A stretch of DNA of 64,000 nt, from contig NZ_CP146963.1 in assembly GCF_037113525.1 (NCBI RefSeq), forward strand, positions 2,418,001 to 2,482,000, given 5' to 3'. The first letter of the stretch is position 1. Each line of letters starts with the position of its first letter. The notes under the pieces are model-generated. The model was not told the DNA's origin. It searched no databases and worked only from the letters and a program-made list of their open reading frames with translations. Below, one piece after another: positions 18,562 to 27,496 of the stretch. This stretch comes from Butyrivibrio fibrisolvens. GTDB lineage: Bacteria; Bacillota; Clostridia; Lachnospirales; Lachnospiraceae. A program made the position numbers and the translations under genes.

Positions 18562-19092
18562 TTAGCAGTATATTCCTCTGTCACTCCACACATGAGCTTC
18601 GACGTACCGTTCAGGACCATATTTCCCATCAGGATTCCAGTCCTGCGGAAGGCCATACCTGCCTATCACACCGATTATCTCATCATATGTGTAGATTTTC
18701 TTTCTGTACTCTTTGCCATCATTGACTCTGTCGCTGAATGTTGGATGAGAATCTCCATAGGTAAAAGAAACTGTGCGCAGATCCAAGTCGTCAGTATCTA
18801 TGACTATATGATCACAGTCTTCGAACCAGCTCTGTAGCCACGGGCATTCACCAACCACAAGATAATGAGGGGCTTTTCGTTCAATGATCCCGCCCTTTTT
18901 CAGGAACTCATTTCTTAGTATTTCTTCGAACCGCCTTCTGTCAGCAATATAGCTGTCCTGCCTTTTGGCACACATTGTTTCAGGTTTTTCAGACTTTATG
19001 GATAGAAGAACCTTTCTAGCTTCTTCCTCGCTTAAATCCGACAGATTACGAAATGGCCCTGTTTTCTTGTCAAAATAGTGGTATAAAAGCAT
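18562..19092 (-). CDS. Hypothetical protein
   Basis: A 176-residue soluble protein I cannot assign. It is rich in aromatic and charged residues, ends with YVEAHVWSDRGIYC, and has no signal peptide or membrane segment. The start has an excellent ribosome binding site (GGAGGAATAAT before ATG), nearly identical to the leader of the 19718-19951 gene. It sits downstream of the Gx transporter gene and might share its transcript. Confidence 0.68.
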   Translation of the reverse strand: MLLYHYFDKKTGPFRNLSDLSEEEARKVLLSIKSEKPETMCAKRQDSYIADRRRFEEILRNEFLKKGGIIERKAPHYLVVGECPWLQSWFEDCDHIVIDTDDLDLRTVSFTYGDSHPTFSDRVNDGKEYRKKIYTYDEIIGVIGRYGLPQDWNPDGKYGPERYVEAHVWSDRGIYC

Positions 19093-19112
19093 ATTATTCC
19101 TCCATGACTAGC

Positions 19113-19610
19113 TCATCTGAGGATTACCTCACTTCTGATTCTGGGAATGATATTCTCACTTATGATTCCAATAAGTATACCTGTTATAAGGCCGCCAATC
19201 ATCAAAACCGGAAGATAATACAGGATGCCACTTGTCTTAACAACATATACCGCCACAAGCATCTGCCCTATATTGTGGCTTACGCCCCCGCATATTGATA
19301 CTCCCTTTATAGAAAAAAAATCTGCCTTTTTAAAGATGCACATGGCAGCAAAACTGATGATCGCTCCGGCAAGGCTAAATAAAATGCCGAACATACTGCC
19401 AAACAAAAAACCGGAAACAACAATTCTAAGCACGTTTATAATTAGCGCCTGTTGCCATCCGTATAAATATAATACAATAAGTATTGCTGCATTAGGAAGT
19501 CCAAGCTTCATCCCCGGAATCCCGAAGGCAAAAGGAATCAGAGATTCGACGTATGATAAAATCAGGGCTACGCCGAGAAGTAATCCAAGATTAGCTGCTC
19601 TAGTACGCAT
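19113..19610 (-). CDS. Gx transporter family protein (heptaprenyl diphosphate synthase component I-like)
   Basis: 165 residues with five to six membrane helices and the glycine-patterned signature FGIPGMKLGLPNAAILIVLYLYG, then SGGVSHN-type GGVSHNIGQMLVA. The family is often annotated as heptaprenyl diphosphate synthase component I but is now called the Gx transporter family; substrate not established. In related bacteria it neighbours a NusG-II domain protein, also seen here (20102-20488). Confidence 0.88.
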   Translation of the reverse strand: MRTRAANLGLLLGVALILSYVESLIPFAFGIPGMKLGLPNAAILIVLYLYGWQQALIINVLRIVVSGFLFGSMFGILFSLAGAIISFAAMCIFKKADFFSIKGVSICGGVSHNIGQMLVAVYVVKTSGILYYLPVLMIGGLITGILIGIISENIIPRIRSEVILR

Positions 19611-19637
19611 TGTGCACCTCTCAATATTATTATCTTA

Positions 19638-19708
19638 GCTTCCCACTTGGATGGATCAGAGTCCTCAAAGTTTTACAGGGGGATGTTGGTCCATCTAAGT
19701 GGGAAGTT
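19638..19708. repeat. Short palindromic element, copy F
   Basis: About 70 bp bounded by CTTCCCACTTGGATGGA and TCCATCTAAGTGGGAAG with an inner CCTCAAAGTTTTACAGGGGG block. The same ends bound the 292-bp copy C. It looks like a minimal, MITE-like derivative. Confidence 0.78.
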
Positions 19709-19717
19709 TGACTTATC

Positions 19718-19951
19718 TTAATACTTATAGCCACAATCTGCTTTTTCAGGTCCTTCTACTCCTGACTCATAATGAGCCCTGAACTCCATGTTGATATCGC
19801 GGATTTCTTTCTTGCCATCAATATAATCCTGATACATATCAACAAGGCCGGACATACAGCCATCACATGATCCGTTTATATTGCCGATCGACTCAGCTAC
19901 TATCTGTTCTCTTTGCTCTCTTGTTGTGTCTTTAATTAAAATTGAATCCAT
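19718..19951 (-). CDS. Small conserved-looking Cys-containing protein
   Basis: About 77 residues from the ATG at 19951, chosen because GGAGGAATAAT precedes it; the longer reading to 20074 runs through hairpin repeats and is not supported. It contains NGSCDGCMSGLVDMYQDYIDG and a C-terminal Cys. Proteins of this look occur in Lachnospiraceae, but I know no function. It lies between the Gx transporter and NusG-II genes. Confidence 0.72.
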   Translation of the reverse strand: MDSILIKDTTREQREQIVAESIGNINGSCDGCMSGLVDMYQDYIDGKKEIRDINMEFRAHYESGVEGPEKADCGYKY

Positions 19952-19985
19952 ATTATTCCTCCATGACGAGCACTTGTGCGAGTCC

Positions 19986-20084
19986 GGCAATCCGAATATC
20001 AGATTCGGATTTGCCATCAAGGCTATTTGAGCTCGTCTCAAATAGCTGTGTGAAAAATTGTCATATCTATACAATTTTTCACAC
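19986..20084. repeat. Three tandem perfect hairpins
   Basis: GGCAATCCGAAT / ATTCGGATTTGCC (19986-20015), GGCTATTTGAG / CTCAAATAGC (20021-20046) and GTGTGAAAAATTGT / ACAATTTTTCACAC (20048-20084). They fill the gap between the NusG-II stop and the small protein start and would be transcribed within this operon. No U tract follows, so they are not ordinary terminators. Confidence 0.8.
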
Positions 20085-20101
20085 TGACCTCTTTTATTTA
20101 A

Positions 20102-20488
20102 TTATTTTGCTATAGTATCTACTTCTGCTTCATCAGCGCCTTCTATGGTGATAACCACTTTGTGAGGAAGGCATATAATACTCTGACCGGACTTCGATAT
20201 GATGCCCTGCGACACGCACAGCTTATCAGGGCAGTTAGCATCATCAAGATAACACTCACCATTATCAATAACCAGTATATTCTGTCCGCCGTTCTCAGTC
20301 TCGATGGCAACTGTCTGGTTACTATACAGGTCATATTCCTGAGTAACTACACCATCTACCAGAATCTGCACTTTAGCGCCTTTAACTGCTCCAACAAAAT
20401 GCAAATACAGGTAGATACATCCAGCTACTATAACAAGTCCAGTAACAAGTATCAATTCCGCTTTAGTTTTCTTTTTGTCTTTTACCAT
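20102..20488 (-). CDS. NusG domain II-containing membrane-anchored protein
   Basis: 128 residues: one N-terminal membrane helix (LILVTGLVIVAGCIYLYLHF) and an extracytoplasmic NusG-II domain with the family pattern DGECYLDDANCPDKLCV...G.I...G.SIICLPHKVVI (given here with gaps). This family lacks the NusG transcription domain and often accompanies Gx transporter, ApbE or Rnf genes, suggesting a link to membrane redox or flavin systems. That link is from known context, not from this sequence. Confidence 0.9.
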   Translation of the reverse strand: MVKDKKKTKAELILVTGLVIVAGCIYLYLHFVGAVKGAKVQILVDGVVTQEYDLYSNQTVAIETENGGQNILVIDNGECYLDDANCPDKLCVSQGIISKSGQSIICLPHKVVITIEGADEAEVDTIAK

Positions 20489-20529
20489 ATATTATTTTCC
20501 TTGCCACCTGCATAGGATCAAAAGATATT

Positions 20530-21552
20530 TTAATCAGAAATTACACTCTTTTTAGAAGGCTCTTTAGAATCACTGCTTCCAAGAAACTGCGAAAGAACAA
20601 TTGCACCAAACATCAAAACACAGCCTGCTGCTTCGCGAAATGACAGGCTCTGGCCTAGCACTATCCAACCGGACAGTGTTCCAAATACACTCTCAAGACA
20701 CATTGCAATTGAAGCAATTGCAGGATTAAGATTCTTTTGACCAAGCGCTTGAAGGGTATAAGCTATACCACTACTAAAAATACCTGCATAAAGAATTGCA
20801 GGAAGCGCGTTATAGATAGATGCCATGTCAGGCCTTTCCAAAATAAACATAACTATTGTAGCAAGAACGGCTTCGACTATAAACTGAGAAAGCGTAAGCT
20901 TAACAGGATCAATTCTCTTAGAATACCTTGATACTGCAAGGATCTGAACTGAAAATCCCAGTGCAGACACAACCATCAAGGCATCACCCATCTCCAGATA
21001 GAAGCTCCCCTTCATACACAAAAGGTATAAGCCCACAACAGAAAGCGCAATACAGATCCATAGATTGTTATTAAACTTTCGTCCAAAGAAAACTGAGATA
21101 ATAGGCACAAATACTACATATAAAGCAGTAAGAAAGCCAGCCTTAGCTACAGATGTATAAGCGATGCCGTATTGCTGAGCAAAGCTTGCAAGGAATATGA
21201 AAAGTCCTGCAAGAAGCCCGCCTTTTATAAAGGCTTCTATTTCCTTTTTTCTCTTATCTTTAAGTATAGATGAAGATTTCAAATCTAAATCTGCGGATTC
21301 TATTGAATTATCCCTTCCCAAAGAACCCTTCTTATAGACCTTATATTCCTCCCTATCTCTGTATATCACAAAGGGAAGAAGGAATGCGATACCGATATAA
21401 GTTCTAAGCGCAAGATATGTCCCGGCACCCACGTATTCCGCTCCAAGACTTTGCGCTACAAAAGTCGTCCCCCAGAAAAATGATGCTACAAGAAGCATCA
21501 GTGTATGGGTAAACGTGTAAATTCTATCATTTTGTTTCATTATACGATCCAT
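20530..21552 (-). CDS. DMT superfamily EamA transporter
   Basis: 340 residues with ten predicted helices arranged as two EamA repeats; the first begins LVASFFWGTTFVAQSLG and the second ends FGTLSGWIVLGQSLSFREAAGCVLM. Between helices 2 and 3 there is a longer charged cytoplasmic loop (about residues 65-110). EamA proteins export metabolites or amino acids; substrate unknown. The start has AAGGAT upstream. Confidence 0.9.
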   Translation of the reverse strand: MDRIMKQNDRIYTFTHTLMLLVASFFWGTTFVAQSLGAEYVGAGTYLALRTYIGIAFLLPFVIYRDREEYKVYKKGSLGRDNSIESADLDLKSSSILKDKRKKEIEAFIKGGLLAGLFIFLASFAQQYGIAYTSVAKAGFLTALYVVFVPIISVFFGRKFNNNLWICIALSVVGLYLLCMKGSFYLEMGDALMVVSALGFSVQILAVSRYSKRIDPVKLTLSQFIVEAVLATIVMFILERPDMASIYNALPAILYAGIFSSGIAYTLQALGQKNLNPAIASIAMCLESVFGTLSGWIVLGQSLSFREAAGCVLMFGAIVLSQFLGSSDSKEPSKKSVISD

Positions 21553-21589
21553 TTTATCCTTAGATATCTTATTATTGACTTATTACTAA

Positions 21590-22381
21590 TCATTTACTAA
21601 ATACAGTTGAAAAAGCGCCAAAACCGGAAACAGGCTCTCCTGCTGCATAAAGGTGAGATGTGTCACCAAGTGCCTGAATTCTGAAAAAGGCCTGATTGTG
21701 GTATCTCTTTTCCGCATTAACAACTGTAACAGATGATGGAGCCAGGAAAGTCCCGTGCCACAAAGTTACCGGTGATATAGACAGAAGATGCGCAAGCATC
21801 ACACATTCAACTCCAAGATGACAGAAGAAAACTATAGTCTTATTGTCATCTTCATCCCTTACCTGATACTCCATGATGCCCCTTGTCTGAATATCACCTA
21901 TCTCTGCAGGAAGATCCGGTTCATCAGGATTCTTATAATCATAGTACTTGCCGTTTCTGGTATATCCGTATGACTTAAGGATATCATCAAGGCCGTTACA
22001 AACTTCAAACCACTTAGACTTAATCTCCGGATTGGTCTTGTACAGATCACAGTCATACCACTTGTCTGGATCCAGCATTAAAGGCTGAGTTGTGAAAAAC
22101 TCCGGGAAATAATCCCACGGAACTCTTAAATCCTTGGTATAGGGATCTTCTACCCTGTAATGAAACTCCTGAAGCCAGTCACAGATCGTAGCCTCCCTGT
22201 TAAGAGTTTTAAGCGTAGGCTCCGCCGTATCTTTCGCCCTGCCAAGCGTCGAACAAAAGAACCTGTCTACATCCCAGCTCGCAGTCCTCTTTGCAAGAAG
22301 CTGTGCTTCAACTTTACCCTTCTCTGTAAGACCATCTATAGAATAATCCGGCTGTGCATGCCTTATAAAAATCAGTCTCAA
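21590..22381 (-). CDS. Histidine phosphatase family protein
   Basis: 263 residues with the phosphoglycerate-mutase-like RHG variant motif FIRHAQPDYS at the N-terminus (phospho-accepting His) and the second catalytic His in FFCHLGVECVMLA. The spacing STLGRAKDTAEPTL is typical of the branch. Substrate is unknown; many such proteins dephosphorylate small metabolites. It starts with ATG and a GGAGG site. Confidence 0.9.
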   Translation of the reverse strand: MRLIFIRHAQPDYSIDGLTEKGKVEAQLLAKRTASWDVDRFFCSTLGRAKDTAEPTLKTLNREATICDWLQEFHYRVEDPYTKDLRVPWDYFPEFFTTQPLMLDPDKWYDCDLYKTNPEIKSKWFEVCNGLDDILKSYGYTRNGKYYDYKNPDEPDLPAEIGDIQTRGIMEYQVRDEDDNKTIVFFCHLGVECVMLAHLLSISPVTLWHGTFLAPSSVTVVNAEKRYHNQAFFRIQALGDTSHLYAAGEPVSGFGAFSTVFSK

Positions 22382-22579
22382 AACAAATCCCTCCTATATA
22401 TCAAAATCAATATACTAAAAACCTCACACCTACCAAAAACACGTCATTCCTTGCAGTAGCGTCAATAATAATAATTTAAACGCTCCAATCATTATATTAT
22501 TAACATAATCTTTCATCAATTAAAACAAATCAAAAATAGCATCCTCCCATTTTTTTATAGGATTAATAAACTTCCAATA

Positions 22580-22870
22580 GGTGGCGTGGTATTCTCAAAG
22601 GCCTTGTGGGGGATGCGAATCAAGGGCGGGCAGATTATAAATCATTGCAAAGCTTTTAAATGTTTTATAAAATTCATGAGCATGATAGATGGAGCTATCA
22701 ATTCTGCCCGGGGTCCGTATGTCTGAGCGAAGCGAGTTTCGGACCCCAGAATGGATAGCTCCAGATATTATGCCATGAATTTATAAAACATTTAAAGCGC
22801 AGCAATAATTTATAATCTGCCCGCCCATGATTCACATCCCACACAAGGCCTTTGAGAATACCACGCCGCC
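22580..22870. repeat. Long intergenic palindrome, copy D
   Basis: About 291 bp. The arm GGTGGCGTGGTATTCTCAAA is mirrored by TTTGAGAATACCACGCC. It contains the CATGATAGATGG block and the core GTCTGAGCGAAGCGAGTTT, flanked by a G/C-rich stem GGGGTCC/GGACCCC. It lies between the histidine phosphatase gene and the terminator of the nitrogenase-like operon. Confidence 0.9.
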
Positions 22871-22884
22871 GGCGAAAACCCCAT

Positions 22885-22926
22885 TAAAAAACCGGACAGA
22901 TTAGCTGAATAAGCTGATCTGTCCGG
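22885..22926 (-). terminator. Terminator of the nitrogenase-like/ABC operon
   Basis: Stem CCGGACAGATCAGCT / AGCTAATCTGTCCGG (22892-22926, minus orientation) followed by TTTTTT. It starts 16 bases after the permease stop and marks the operon's 3' end. Confidence 0.92.
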
Positions 22927-22941
22927 GATGTGCGTATTTCA

Positions 22942-23865
22942 TCATACGGGCTTCCACTTGATGAGCCTGTTTTCAAGTTTTTGAAGGAAAGAATTCGCTA
23001 CCGCGATCACAAAGCCTATAAGGATGATACCTGCAAACACCCTTGTAAAGTCGATATAATCGGAGAACTTCTTAACATAGAACCCAAGACCTGACTTAGC
23101 TCCTATCATCTCAGCCATCACCAGGATCATGAAAGTAACCGAGAACTGAACCCTTATACTCTTGATAATCCCCGGCAGTGAATACGGCAGGATTATCTTA
23201 AACAGCATTGTAGGCGTGTCTACGTTGAGAGTCCTGGCAGAATCAAGAATCCTTTTTTCCATACCCTCTATACGTATTATCATATTCATGAATATAGGCC
23301 AGAACAGTCCAAAGGCAATAACCGAGATAGACGCCATGTTGAAATTGGGAAGGATCGCAATAAGATACGGCGTGTATACCATAGGCGGTATAGGGCTCAC
23401 TACCTTGGCTATTGGAAAAAAGAGCTCCCGCAGCCTGTCATTATAGCCGATTATAAGCCCTAGGAAATTGCCCAGAACAAGTGCGATCCCATAGCCAATC
23501 ACAAGAATTTCAAGTGAGCTTAATATATTCAGAAGCATCATCTGATAGTCTTTTGCAAATATAAAGGCAACATCCTCCATTGCCGGGAAAAGGGTCTTGT
23601 TGAGGCTGTCAAAGACTCTGGTACTAAGTTCGATGGCAAGAAACACAATATAGATAACCGTGATTATGTCATTAAAGCTTTTTTTGACTATATTTTTGGT
23701 ATATAGATTCCTACCAATATATAAAAGCCAGATTCCTACCAGTACCGCAATATATACGGTATTGGATTCCACCTCTCTTTTGCCTTCCACCAAAATCGTA
23801 ATAAGTAAGTTGGCCAGAAAAAGTACTGTCGGTACAGATAATAATATTTTAACAATTCTATTCAC
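22942..23865 (-). CDS. ABC transporter permease, NitT/TauT (SsuC-like) family
   Basis: 307 residues with six or more membrane helices and the BPD_transp_1 EAA-type loop (about residues 195-225). Family features include GYGIALVLGNFLGLIIGY and ISPIPPMVYTPYLIAILP-type segments. It forms the membrane channel of an importer for nitrate, taurine, alkanesulfonates or related small anions. The GTG start overlaps the ATPase stop (GTGA), so it is translationally coupled. Last gene of the operon with nitrogenase-like subunits. Confidence 0.92.
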   Translation of the reverse strand: MNRIVKILLSVPTVLFLANLLITILVEGKREVESNTVYIAVLVGIWLLYIGRNLYTKNIVKKSFNDIITVIYIVFLAIELSTRVFDSLNKTLFPAMEDVAFIFAKDYQMMLLNILSSLEILVIGYGIALVLGNFLGLIIGYNDRLRELFFPIAKVVSPIPPMVYTPYLIAILPNFNMASISVIAFGLFWPIFMNMIIRIEGMEKRILDSARTLNVDTPTMLFKIILPYSLPGIIKSIRVQFSVTFMILVMAEMIGAKSGLGFYVKKFSDYIDFTRVFAGIILIGFVIAVANSFLQKLENRLIKWKPV

Positions 23866-24698
23866 ACAGCCACCTCTATTTCATGTTCTTCTATGTAGGA
23901 GGCTCCAGAACGACCCTTGCCTTCATCTGCATCGTTGTAGAAAAGACCTACAAGCTCATCATGTAACTTTTTGTAGTCTTTATTTACAAATAGTAAAGAC
24001 CTGTCTCTTAAATTCCTTATAGAAGCAGGGATTTTGATATCCTTGTATGCACCGCCGGGGCTCATGAAGATGATCCTATCTGCAAGGAAGATTGCTTCGT
24101 CTATATCGTGAGTTACGAACACCGCAGTCTTTTTGGCATCTCCATCTTTGCAAAGCTCAAGCGTAAGATCCTGAAGCTCATATCTAACCTTAGGGTCAAT
24201 AGCTCCAAAAGGCTCATCCATAAGAAGGATATCCGTATCCATTGCAAGAGTCCTTGCAAGAGCAACCCTTTGCTGCATACCGCCTGATAATTCAAAAGGA
24301 TACTTGTCACCGCTGTCAGAAAGCTCTACTCTGTCAAGGAAGTACTGTGCTCTTTTGAGAATCCTTGCCTTATTTTTTTCCTTACCGGCTTGTTTTATGC
24401 CAAAGATTATATTTTTTCTGGCAGTAAGCCATGGGAAAAGAGAATAATGCTGGAACACAACTCCTCTGTCTGTCCCGGGACCTTTGATCTTCTGCCCGTC
24501 TATGGTCACGATTCCATTTGTGGGTTTGTTAAGCCCTGATAGAAGTGACAAAAGAGTACTTTTTCCACACCCGGAAGGGCCTATGACGCAGACGAATTCC
24601 CCTTTATTAATCTCAAGGTCTATATTTTCAAGTACATTTTTGACAGAATTTCCATTACTGTAATTAAGAGATACATTCTGAAATCTTATCTTACCCAT
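23862..24698 (-). CDS. ABC transporter ATP-binding protein, NitT/TauT (SsuB-like) family
   Basis: 278 residues with Walker A GPSGCGKSTLL, Q-loop VFQHYSLFPW, signature LSGGMQQRVALAR, Walker B ILLMDEPFGAID and H-loop THDIDEA. These define a complete ABC ATPase of the nitrate/sulfonate/taurine group. It energises import through the adjacent permease. The start has AGGAGA. Its position behind the two nitrogenase-like genes implies the importer supplies a substrate, sulfur or metal-cofactor precursor for that enzyme; which one is unknown. Confidence 0.95.
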   Translation of the reverse strand: MGKIRFQNVSLNYSNGNSVKNVLENIDLEINKGEFVCVIGPSGCGKSTLLSLLSGLNKPTNGIVTIDGQKIKGPGTDRGVVFQHYSLFPWLTARKNIIFGIKQAGKEKNKARILKRAQYFLDRVELSDSGDKYPFELSGGMQQRVALARTLAMDTDILLMDEPFGAIDPKVRYELQDLTLELCKDGDAKKTAVFVTHDIDEAIFLADRIIFMSPGGAYKDIKIPASIRNLRDRSLLFVNKDYKKLHDELVGLFYNDADEGKGRSGASYIEEHEIEVAV

Positions 24699-24750
24699 AG
24701 TGCAGTCTCCTTTCTTTTATATGATATTTCCTTTTATATAATCTTTTTTC

Positions 24751-25821
24751 TCAGGAATCGAACTCATTATAGATCTCAAGAAGAGTCTTGTAGTTCTCAT
24801 TGTCAGGGTACTTGGTCAGTATCTGATCAAGAGCCTTCTTGTAAAGGTCAACATTGATAGCTTCTTTGATCCCGTCTGTACTTGAAAGAGCCTGAGCTTC
24901 CAGCAGATACTGCGAGAAGTTAAGAACCTTCTGTCTTGCGGGATCAGGAACATATGCTGATGCAAAGTCGCCGTACAGGACGTCTCTAACATAATCCTCG
25001 TCCTGAGATGTAAGATCTGTGAAGATCTTTATTGTTTCGTCAGGATTGGCCAGGATGAAATCATATGCTCTTATAACAGCTCTAAGATATGCTACAAGCT
25101 GGTCGCCTTTGGTATCTACGGCATTTTGTGTTGAGCTTATGCGGCAGCACGGGTATGCATGCTCTATATCATCAACGTCTGTTATGAGTTCCAGGCCATA
25201 GTCAAGAGCTGTTCTGGCACCGTCTGCAGTTATATATCCAACATCCGCTTCACCCTTGGATACCGACTGTATGATAGAAAGGTTATCTCCAAGATCGACA
25301 GATGATACATCCACATTGGAATCTATTCCGATCTCTGACAGATAGTGCCTTACAACGAAGTCACCTGTATAGCTTCTTCCGGTTGCCCAGGTTGCTCCTT
25401 TCCAGTTATTTAGATCCTTGAATTTGTCTGCATTTTCAGGCGTAGTGATTATGATACCTCCGGCCTGAGCAGATCCTCCTATGATCACAACTCCTCCTTC
25501 ACCATCTTCTATGGCCTGAATCGTGTTGGTGATGCCAAGGGGATTAACATCGATCTTGCCTTCCTGAAGGGCTACAAGTGAATCTGCCGAGCTTTGAAGA
25601 TTCACAAGGTTGACATTGACTCCTTCCTCTTCAAAGAATCCCTTAACATATGCTATCGTGCTAAGACTACTCTTAAATGATGTGGGAAAATAAGCTACGT
25701 TTAAAACTTCACCTTGTGCCGATGCTTTTTCTTCGCCTCCTTTTCCGCATCCACTTAGAAGAAGTGTTGCTGCAAGTATGGTAACAAGTATACTTTTTAA
25801 ATATCTAAAACCTTTTTTCAT
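24751..25821 (-). CDS. ABC transporter substrate-binding lipoprotein, NMT1/SsuA-like
   Basis: 356 residues. A lipoprotein signal ends in LLLSGCGKGG, followed by a type II periplasmic-binding fold of the NMT1/SsuA kind: VAYFPTSFKSSLSTIAYVKG, FFEEEGVNVNLVNLQSSADSL and a C-terminal helical region. Related proteins bind aliphatic sulfonates, nitrate, taurine or thiamine precursors. Binding specificity cannot be read from sequence. The gene is 58 bases after the NifD-like gene and is part of the same run. Confidence 0.93.
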   Translation of the reverse strand: MKKGFRYLKSILVTILAATLLLSGCGKGGEEKASAQGEVLNVAYFPTSFKSSLSTIAYVKGFFEEEGVNVNLVNLQSSADSLVALQEGKIDVNPLGITNTIQAIEDGEGGVVIIGGSAQAGGIIITTPENADKFKDLNNWKGATWATGRSYTGDFVVRHYLSEIGIDSNVDVSSVDLGDNLSIIQSVSKGEADVGYITADGARTALDYGLELITDVDDIEHAYPCCRISSTQNAVDTKGDQLVAYLRAVIRAYDFILANPDETIKIFTDLTSQDEDYVRDVLYGDFASAYVPDPARQKVLNFSQYLLEAQALSSTDGIKEAINVDLYKKALDQILTKYPDNENYKTLLEIYNEFDS

Positions 25822-25879
25822 AATATCTCCTCTTTTGACTGTTTTTTATTATTTCTTTTACTAGACCTTTATAAGACCC

Positions 25880-27496
25880 TTAAGCAGGATTCTCCTCCTT
25901 GGCATATACTTCCGAATATGACTTACCTGTATTATTCTGCTTGAAGTCTGTTATATAGTGATAAGGATCCTTGAGATACCATTCCTTTCTAAAGGGAAGT
26001 TCTACGTTATCTTTGAGATTTCTTGAGAACTTGCCGTTTGCAAGGGTTCTTTCAACTCTTCTTGCAACTTCAAATACACCGTTATACCCAAAGTATGAAA
26101 AGTTTTCAGAAAATAAAGTCAAGGTTGGTATTCCGCTTTTTTCTACCCAGACGCCGGCTCCTGTATGGGTTATGCACAGGTCTGGTTTTAACCTTTTAAG
26201 AAGGTTTACAAGCTCTGATGCCTGTGTTGATACGCTGTTAGTAACATTGCCTATACGTTCTCTGACTTCCTTGAAAAGCTCATTCCCGAATTCGTCATAG
26301 TTAAAATGCCTGAAGCCAAGAACCTGGATTCCTATATCATTTAGAAGAAGGGCTGTTGAACCTATCCTTAAGTATCCTCCGCTTACAACGGCTGTTTTAC
26401 CTTGAAGTCTATTCTTTATTGGCTCTACTGCCTTTAATACCTTCCTACTTTCTTCTTCAATTAATTCTTCTGCCTCTTTTTCAAGGCCGAAGAATGCAGC
26501 TATATCTCTTATAAAGCTATTGGTTGAGCTTATGCCGATGGGTATAGAAGGTGTTACGTAGGGCATACCGTATTTTTCCTTAAGAAATTCCACAAAATAT
26601 ATATCATGCACATGGCACAGGCACACGTTAAGGGCTGCATTCGTTACATCTTTAAGCTCTTCCGGAGAGTTGTATTCGATAACAGTCCTTACATAAAGCC
26701 CTAGCTTATTTAAAAGACGTATCATCTCTTTTTCATCAAATGCTGAAATTGAGGATGCAACGTAGATGTTTACAGTCTTTTTCTTGCGCTCTTCAAGTTC
26801 TTTTTTCTGAGCAAGGTAATCAGGGTTGTTATGATCAAGTCCAAACTCGCCATCGTCATGAGTGAACTTGAAATTCCTAAGGACTCCGTGATATACCACG
26901 TCATATGCTGAAGTAAATACCTTGGCCATGAATCCGGGGCAATGAAGAGGAACGAGAATAGCCTTGGTCTCATCTCTGACAGAATCTATGATTCCTTCTA
27001 TGTCATCGCCTATTACTCCGGGAGCACATGAATTCAGAATGAATATACAGGTGGGATTGTAAAGAGTGTCGGCCTTTTTGATTGCTGCCTTAAGAGGTTT
27101 CTCGCCGCCAAGTACTACATCATCCTCAGACATGTTACTACTAAGCCAGATAGCTTCCTCAGGATCAAGGCCTCTTTGCTTAAGTGCAAGCTTAAGCTTA
27201 CTCTCCTGACTGTGATTTTGAGATCCGCACCCTATAGGGCCATGCATAATGATAACTGAGCCCTTGATGGACATAGACAGAAGCGTTGATACTGTGTTCT
27301 GGCAATAGATAGCCTGTGTAAAATCTCTGTTGCATTTCTTAAGGCACCCGCTGCAGGCTCCTGATAGCATATCATCAAGATTGCCGCCATAGGCATTTGT
27401 TGTATTTCTTGTATATTCTCTGCTTTTGGGCTCTCTGTTATCGAAATCATGCAGGAATTTATTTACATGGATTATATTTGTTTTTGTATCAGACAA
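25880..27496 (-). CDS. Nitrogenase component 1 alpha-like protein (NifD-like)
   Basis: 538 residues of the nitrogenase-like oxidoreductase superfamily. P-cluster-type cysteines occur in the expected places: CSGC near residue 48, GPIGC (C90) and SCAPGVIGDDI (C157). The NLVHC-equivalent segment is NVCLC, so C294 aligns with the FeMo-cofactor ligand Cys275 of classical NifD, thirteen residues before the same KYG motif. At the cofactor His442 position (GIP plus five) there is Phe (about residue 462). The TTG start lies inside the end of the upstream gene with GGAGG ahead, so translation is coupled. This divergence argues against a standard Mo-nitrogenase; a nitrogenase-like reductase (group IV-type) is more likely. 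Confidence 0.88.
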   Translation of the reverse strand: MSDTKTNIIHVNKFLHDFDNREPKSREYTRNTTNAYGGNLDDMLSGACSGCLKKCNRDFTQAIYCQNTVSTLLSMSIKGSVIIMHGPIGCGSQNHSQESKLKLALKQRGLDPEEAIWLSSNMSEDDVVLGGEKPLKAAIKKADTLYNPTCIFILNSCAPGVIGDDIEGIIDSVRDETKAILVPLHCPGFMAKVFTSAYDVVYHGVLRNFKFTHDDGEFGLDHNNPDYLAQKKELEERKKKTVNIYVASSISAFDEKEMIRLLNKLGLYVRTVIEYNSPEELKDVTNAALNVCLCHVHDIYFVEFLKEKYGMPYVTPSIPIGISSTNSFIRDIAAFFGLEKEAEELIEEESRKVLKAVEPIKNRLQGKTAVVSGGYLRIGSTALLLNDIGIQVLGFRHFNYDEFGNELFKEVRERIGNVTNSVSTQASELVNLLKRLKPDLCITHTGAGVWVEKSGIPTLTLFSENFSYFGYNGVFEVARRVERTLANGKFSRNLKDNVELPFRKEWYLKDPYHYITDFKQNNTGKSYSEVYAKEENPA

